A stretch of DNA of 64,000 nt, from contig NZ_NJAJ01000018.1 of the NCBI RefSeq assembly GCF_002632825.1, forward strand, positions 31,701 to 95,700, read 5' to 3'. The translations under genes and the position numbers were made by a program. This document shows, one piece after another, positions 59,528-64,000 of this stretch (position 1 is its first letter; each line of letters begins with the position of its first letter). Origin of the DNA: Xenorhabdus stockiae. Its GTDB lineage: Bacteria > Pseudomonadota > Gammaproteobacteria > Enterobacterales > Enterobacteriaceae. The notes beneath the pieces are model-generated. The model saw only the letters and a program-made list of their open reading frames with translations. It made no database searches and was not told the DNA's origin.

Positions 59528-60965
59528 TCATAACCATTCACCAAAATGGTGAAGATAAGATCATTTTAGAATGCTAACAACAATACACTACTTATGAAAT
59601 TCTCAATTCACTAAAAAATATTTTTAGGATAACAATTTCTATCCTATTAACGCACTGAATAATGAGTGTTGTATGCAAATGCTTAGTTCAATAATTATTA
59701 ATGCTATCAATAATACAGGTAAAGTAGTAGTGCTGGTGTGCTTTATACCAATGAGTTTAGAGCTGAATAGCATATGTACAATTTAAGCGTCCATAACCCC
59801 CTGTTTTGCAAATTGCTTCAGCAGATCCTACCTGACGTTCTACACAATTAACTGCAAGCATATATCTCATTACGACAGATATTGCAGGAATCGATCCACT
59901 CAGGATCATAAAATGGCAGACAAGTTATTATCTCATTTGCGAGGCATTCTCAAATAAATACTTTATTCATTTTTTCCTATCGTAAAACAGTTGTTAAATA
60001 TCGTACATTAGGTTTTGTACAAGAAAATCAATGGCCCAGATAGATAAAAATAGAATAAATGCACTGACTATCCTCCCTGAAAATACATTCACAGGATCAG
60101 ATCAAGCAACTATATTTATTAGATAATGATATTCCCAAACGTTTTCGTATCTTTTAATACTCCTTTTTCTAATACCTTAGGATTCTTCTCAGGAAAAATG
60201 AGATCCAAGAATCCTTTTGTGATATCTATGGCATTATCAACAAAAATACCAACACTAGTAACCCGAAATGTAGTACATAACGTATTGCATCATCAGATAG
60301 ATCAACTGCATAATTATTATTTTATTGTCGCTTTTTGATGCGTATTTTTCCGAAATATTCACTGATAAAGATCCACATTTAATTCCACTTTTTTTAAAAG
60401 GTTTTCATCACTCACACACTCAATATTAAAGCGATTAAGAATATTTCCAGTATCTAAATCCGCTTCATAGTGAGTTTTAGCTATAACGGCAGAATTATAT
60501 TCGCCTACTTAACCTAAACACTGTGCCATTCTTATCAGCAACAGAAAGTGAATGTTTCACTTCATCAGAATTTAACTCCGGGATTGTTAAGATTAACACC
60601 CTGAAACCTTGTTCATTGTAATAGTCAACCTGCGCCATGATATTGTTGTGATTTTCTTCAGTGAAAGAAGTAAGTTGTTCCTTTACCGGCACATTACAGC
60701 AAACTAATGACTGCTCCCCTACTACACTTTTGCAAATTAATTGATGATCTTACCGAAGATCCTGAACAAAAATTGATAATTTTCGAAGAGAGCAATGACA
60801 GGGTAACTCATCAATTTTTCTGTAGCTGTGAAGAAAGCTATACCTCATGGGATTTTAGATTGCGTAACAATGGCAACAGAGCAACAGATTCATCGGAAAA
60901 AAATTTACTCAATCAAAAGCTGTTTTCCGGTGAGAGATTGAAATCTCTCATTAATTCTAGGAAGT
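59528..60965 (-). pseudogene. mgtB: mgtB remnant, heavily decayed Mg2+ P-type ATPase
   Basis: Reading the minus strand in all frames gives MgtB pieces in order: LELMRDFNLS near 60950; KIDELPCHCSLRKLSIFVQD near 60800; VPVKEQLTSFTEEN and YYNEQGFRVLILTIPE near 60650; AVIAKTHYEADLDTGNILNR near 60470; VGIFVDNAIDITKGFLDLIF near 60220; AFILFLSIWAIDFLVQNLMY near 60040; FMILSGSIPAISVVMRYMLA near 59900; then the C-terminus SYLHHFGEWL ending in TGA at 59528-59530. Frameshifts, stops and deletions (about half the gene) separate the pieces. Directly downstream of intact mgtC, as in mgtCB operons. Confidence 0.9.
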
Positions 60966-61184
60966 ATAAATAACTGTATGTTTATAAACAGTAGAAGAAG
61001 TGAGCGGGACCAATGAGGAGATAACTAAAAAGGCAACGGTATAAAAGATTTTGGTGTTACCTGAATAGAATACAGTCCACTATTATTAATAAATAATAGT
61101 GATAATCAATATTATTTACATTTTTATTTATTAATAACTTGTATTGTTTAACAGGTAACACTCTATTTATGGTCCCAAATTATT

Positions 61185-61886
61185 CTAAGCAGGTAATTCG
61201 GAGGCAATTTTCCAGTTAACGGAACTGACACTTTTCTCTAAACTCACCCGACAAACAATCGATTCGATCTCTTTTTGCTTATCCGGAGTTGCCAGTACTT
61301 CTGCACACACTTCAAGCCGATTCGGTTGAATTGTATCAGCACTGCTTAGTGACTGCAGCCGGACATTTAATCCATTAATTGCCTGTAGGATCAAAGTTCT
61401 GATCAGGATCTCATCGCCAATATCACAAATAATGTGAATTTTATAACTCTGATCTATATCTAAGGCCTGCTGTTGTGGCTGAGCATTGATTCTCTGAGCA
61501 GCTTCCCTGAGTAAAATATTTGCAGATAGAATTATTGTAACTGCAATAGTAGCAGACCAGTATTGACCCAACCCACACAAAACGCCAATTCCCGCCGAAC
61601 ACCATAATGTTGCCGCAGTATTTAATCCGCGGATATTCATTCCCTCTTTCATGATTACACCAGCACCAAGAAAACCAATTCCGGATACAACTTGTGCGGC
61701 AACACGTCCGGGACTATCATCAGAGGTAGCTGACATTGAACTGAGAATAAAAACCGCAGCCCCAGTTGCGACTAACGCATTGGTTCTTAACCCCGCCATA
61801 CGCTGACGCCACTGACGTTCCGCCCCAATCAGTGCACCGAAACACATCGCCGAAAGCAAATGAATTGCAATAGATGTTAATTGCAT
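61185..61886 (-). CDS. mgtC: MgtC, virulence-linked inner-membrane protein
   Basis: 233 residues. N-terminal part has four or five transmembrane helices with GALIGAERQWRQRMAGLRTN and VVSGIGFLGAGVIMKEG, the MgtC signatures; the C-terminal part (about 140-233) is a soluble ACT-like domain. MgtC is needed for growth in low Mg2+ and in macrophages and acts on F-type ATP synthase in Salmonella. Start at 61886 chosen because GGAGG lies 5 bases upstream; a 4-codon longer frame has no such site. Its partner mgtB is decayed. Confidence 0.93.
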   Translation of the reverse strand: MQLTSIAIHLLSAMCFGALIGAERQWRQRMAGLRTNALVATGAAVFILSSMSATSDDSPGRVAAQVVSGIGFLGAGVIMKEGMNIRGLNTAATLWCSAGIGVLCGLGQYWSATIAVTIILSANILLREAAQRINAQPQQQALDIDQSYKIHIICDIGDEILIRTLILQAINGLNVRLQSLSSADTIQPNRLEVCAEVLATPDKQKEIESIVCRVSLEKSVSSVNWKIASELPA

Positions 61887-62533
61887 AACATCCTCCATAA
61901 TATAAAATGGATAAATATTATTCTAAATGGCTACTTTGCTGGCTTAGTAATTCATAATTTCAAATCTGCAATTAAAACACTTACTCTTACAAGCGTAAGC
62001 ATGTAACTGCTGGTCATCTTTTTGAATTAAACTAATGCGTAGCAGGTTGCCAGAAGAAATAAATTATTTCTCTTTTCGTGAGCAATAGAAAAAGCATCAG
62101 ACTTAATCTGATTATTGATGTGTTCCCGGAGGGAATAAGGAATGAGTATATAACAGTACCATAGATACCCCGATATATCTCTTTGATACTGTTTTCGTGA
62201 TCTGAATAGCCGATCTACAGTACCACATCATCTTTCGGGTGAGTACAACTCATGAAACTGAAGTAGCATCGCCCACCATTATTCGGCAAGCAGTAAATTC
62301 ATTGAAAATTAACAGATTACCGATTAGCTTTTATTTAATTTTAAACTTTGACTGTCCAATGATTAGCTCCAAAATAAAACCAGGTAGAAATTATAATCAG
62401 GGGAGACTAATAAGTAAAGGCTTCACTTATTAAATGGTATTAAAAGAATGGTATTCTTGTAGACTTGTTTAATAAAATAATAACTATTGTTTAATATATT
62501 ATGATTACTTTTTTCATTAAAAATAATCTAATA
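61887..62533. promoter_or_regulatory. mgtC leader and spacer to the cold-shock gene
   Basis: About 650 bases. In Salmonella mgtC has a long Mg2+-sensing leader; a comparable leader could lie here on the minus strand. I see small stem-loops (CAGACTTAATCTGA near 62098, for instance) but cannot identify a PhoP box or an upstream peptide with confidence. A 64-codon plus-strand frame at 62239 has no ribosome site and no resemblance. Confidence 0.4.
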
Positions 62534-62570
62534 AACAAAAAGCCCGCCAAGGCATTTTAGCATGGCGAGC
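62534..62570 (-). terminator. Terminator after the cold-shock gene
   Basis: Minus strand: GCTCGCCA (62563-62570) pairs with TGGCGGGC (62542-62549) with one G-T, 13-base loop, then a TTTTTGTTT run to 62534. 25 bases after the stop. Confidence 0.85.
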
Positions 62571-62594
62571 TTAACAAATAGGTATAAAGGCAAA

Positions 62595-62807
62595 TTAGAT
62601 AGCAGTTACGTTTGCTGCTGCTGGGCCTTTGGCACCGTTTTCAATGGTGAACTCTACGTTCTGGCCTTCAGCCAGAGTTTTGAAACCGTTACCTTGAATG
62701 GCAGAGAAGTGAACGAATACGTCTTTGCTACCATCGGCTGGAGTAATGAAACCAAAACCTTTGGACTCGTTGAACCACTTCACTTGACCTTTCATTTTGT
62801 CAGACAT
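62595..62807 (-). CDS. CspA-family cold-shock protein
   Basis: 70 residues, one cold-shock domain: RNP1-type KGFGFITP and RNP2-type VFVHF are both present ([46 protein letters not shown]). It is an RNA/ssDNA chaperone. The sequence is between E. coli CspA and CspE, so I do not assign a letter. AGGAAAGACACATG is like the start region of E. coli csp genes. A long leader region lies upstream. Confidence 0.95.
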   Translation of the reverse strand: MSDKMKGQVKWFNESKGFGFITPADGSKDVFVHFSAIQGNGFKTLAEGQNVEFTIENGAKGPAAANVTAI

Positions 62808-63283
62808 GTGTCTTTCCTATATATCAAAAAAAACTCGCCACCTTGGGCATGTGTTGGCCATTATCAGCTATTACTTATGGGGCACTAAGAAGGAAACGGT
62901 CTACAAAGGCTAATCAAGATAGCACTTACACATAACACATTAACTCAAGATGTCGTACATAAAGTAGGTCTGTTAATCAGGCCAAACGCATTAACGCATG
63001 ACCGAACCGGAATAGCAACCTTTTTATGGATTATAGATCTAAAAAAATTTCAGACGCTCAATATTAGAACAGAATAACCTAATAAATAGATGTATTTATG
63101 CTTTTATTTGATTTATTCAACTTTTATCTTAAACAAAAATATTCGTGATCATCAGGAACAATAACAGTTTTACAAATTAAAAGAAGTAATTGCTATACAG
63201 ATGGAGACACCCGGCATGATAACCTTGGAAAAGTTGGTACTTTTAATTCGATAACTGATTTCTACAATAATTGGGCTGGTATT
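62808..63283. promoter_or_regulatory. Divergent csp-ylaC region with csp leader
   Basis: 476 bases. On the minus strand this should hold the long 5' leader typical of csp messages; no clear cold-box sequence was found. On the plus strand the region must contain the ylaC promoter. No gene seen. Confidence 0.4.
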
Positions 63284-63805
63284 ATGAACATCATCAAACA
63301 GATATTGATTCAGGACCTAGAGCGGATCAATCTCGCAGAACATAGGGATGGTAAAGTACATTTTAATAGTATCTTTATTCATCAGCATCCATACCTGTTT
63401 TTAGCTATGATCATTACTTATGTTTTCCTCGCTGTACTGATGTGGTATGCCCCCTATTTCGGCGTTTGGTCACTGCTTTTATTCACCGCACTTTTTTTTG
63501 TTATGGCTGCTGTTCTTCTTTTCGATATCAAACCCGTTTACCGTTTTGACGATATTGATGTGCTGGACTTACGTGTTTGTTATAACGGAGAGTGGTTTGT
63601 CGATGAAAAGGTATCTCAGGATGCCGTCAATACAATACTCGGTCATCCGAATGTCCCCAATGAAGTGAAAAACGAAATCAAGCAAATCATTATAAAAAAG
63701 AACGGAATATGCTTTTATGATGTTTTTATGATCGCATGCTCAGAGCAATCACCTTACTTTCAACCTTATCAAGTTGAACAAAAGCATGTAATTTCAGCAA
63801 AATAG
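63284..63805 (+). CDS. ylaC: YlaC-family inner-membrane protein
   Basis: 173 residues, two transmembrane helices (LFLAMIITYVFLAVLMWYA and LLFTALFFVMAAVLLFDI), then RFDDIDVLDLRVCYNGEWF, the same block as in E. coli YlaC, and IIIKKNGICFYDVFM. YlaC (156 aa) is of unknown function. Ribosome site weak. Here it precedes tRNA-Asn rather than the E. coli neighbours. Confidence 0.85.
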   Translation: MNIIKQILIQDLERINLAEHRDGKVHFNSIFIHQHPYLFLAMIITYVFLAVLMWYAPYFGVWSLLLFTALFFVMAAVLLFDIKPVYRFDDIDVLDLRVCYNGEWFVDEKVSQDAVNTILGHPNVPNEVKNEIKQIIIKKNGICFYDVFMIACSEQSPYFQPYQVEQKHVISAK

Positions 63806-63866
63806 CATAATTTTATAGCAATGCGATCACATGATAGGCAAGTGTTAGAAAAATCGAATTTTTGCA

Positions 63867-63895
63867 TTGACACCTCCTGAGTTCGTCGTTAATAT
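63867..63895 (+). promoter_or_regulatory. Strong sigma-70 promoter of tRNA-Asn
   Basis: TTGACA (63867-63872), 17-base spacer, TAATAT (63890-63895), then GCGCCTCG, a GC-rich discriminator typical of stringently controlled tRNA promoters. Confidence 0.88.
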
Positions 63896-63922
63896 GCGCC
63901 TCGTTCTCAGGAACACAGCAAT

Positions 63923-63998
63923 TCCTCCATAGTTCAGTCGGTAGAACGGCGGACTGTTAATCCGTATGTCACTGGTTCGAGTCCAGTTGGAGGAGCCA
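63923..63998 (+). tRNA. tRNA-Asn (anticodon GTT)
   Basis: 76 bases with encoded CCA. Acceptor TCCTCCA pairs with TGGAGGA; D-loop AGTTCAGTCGGTAGAACG, anticodon arm GGACTGTTAATCC with GTT at 63956-63958, T-arm CTGGTTCGAGTCCAG. Nearly identical to enterobacterial tRNA-Asn. Confidence 0.98.
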
Positions 63999-64000
63999 AA

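Noticed and set aside
60495..60692. 65-codon minus-strand reading frame as a small gene
   Set aside because: It is one piece of the decayed mgtB, matching an internal MgtB region, so not a gene of its own.
60707..60973. 88-codon plus-strand reading frame
   Set aside because: It lies antisense to the mgtB remnant, whose pieces are recognisable on the minus strand; no ribosome site and no resemblance.
62239..62433. 64-codon plus-strand frame upstream of mgtC
   Set aside because: No ribosome site and no familiar sequence; lies opposite the probable mgtC leader.
1..64000. CRISPR arrays
   Set aside because: No regularly spaced direct repeats of 23-47 bases were seen; the only tandem repeat is the 15-base unit at 44154-44198.

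Overview
The window reads as chromosomal DNA of an insect/nematode-associated enterobacterium of the Xenorhabdus/Photorhabdus group (Morganellaceae). Xenorhabdus is my best guess. The grounds are enterobacterial flagellar and chemotaxis proteins in one large cluster, ERIC-like repeats between genes, AT-rich spacers and a long nonribosomal peptide synthetase (NRPS). This is a judgement from gene content and remembered protein families; no database was searched.

Layout. 1-3063: flgD (partial), flgC, flgB on the minus strand, divergent from flgA, flgM, flgN. 3138-9100: first accessory island, with a secreted metzincin-like protease, a Sel1-repeat protein, two unknown proteins, a lone Hcp (type VI secretion tube protein) and a broken integrase. 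9101-20958: fliE, then the fliFGHIJKLMNOPQR run, closed by a terminator whose loop holds the fliR stop codon. 21316-39143: second island, with a DHA2-type exporter and a 3.9 kDa-residue-scale (about 3,914 aa) NRPS whose last module has no adenylation domain, then a NrtR-like regulator facing an SPFH protein and a NAD-kinase-like protein across three TGTC-N5-GACA palindromes, then an unknown protein, a deoxynucleoside-kinase-like protein without P-loop, and NudI. 39611-45404: arsR-arsB with an arsC stub, a small secreted protein and two more copies of the metzincin-like protease. 45465-57974: minus-strand cheZ, cheY, cheB, cheR, two chemoreceptors, cheW, cheA, motB, motA, flhC, flhD. 57975-64000: flhDC control region with a perfect CRP-type site, a heavily decayed mgtB behind an intact mgtC, a cold-shock protein gene, ylaC and tRNA-Asn.

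How it fits together. FlhDC (right end) drives the flagellar hierarchy. FlgM (left end) restrains sigma-28, and two good sigma-28 promoters are visible, before flgM and before the Tsr-like receptor gene. The accessory genes sit at the joints between flagellar operons, so the core is conserved while the joints have collected secretion, peptide synthesis, metal resistance and nucleotide genes. Decay is visible in several places: mgtB, arsC, the integrase, a stub of the 147-aa gene, and the loss of an NRPS adenylation domain.
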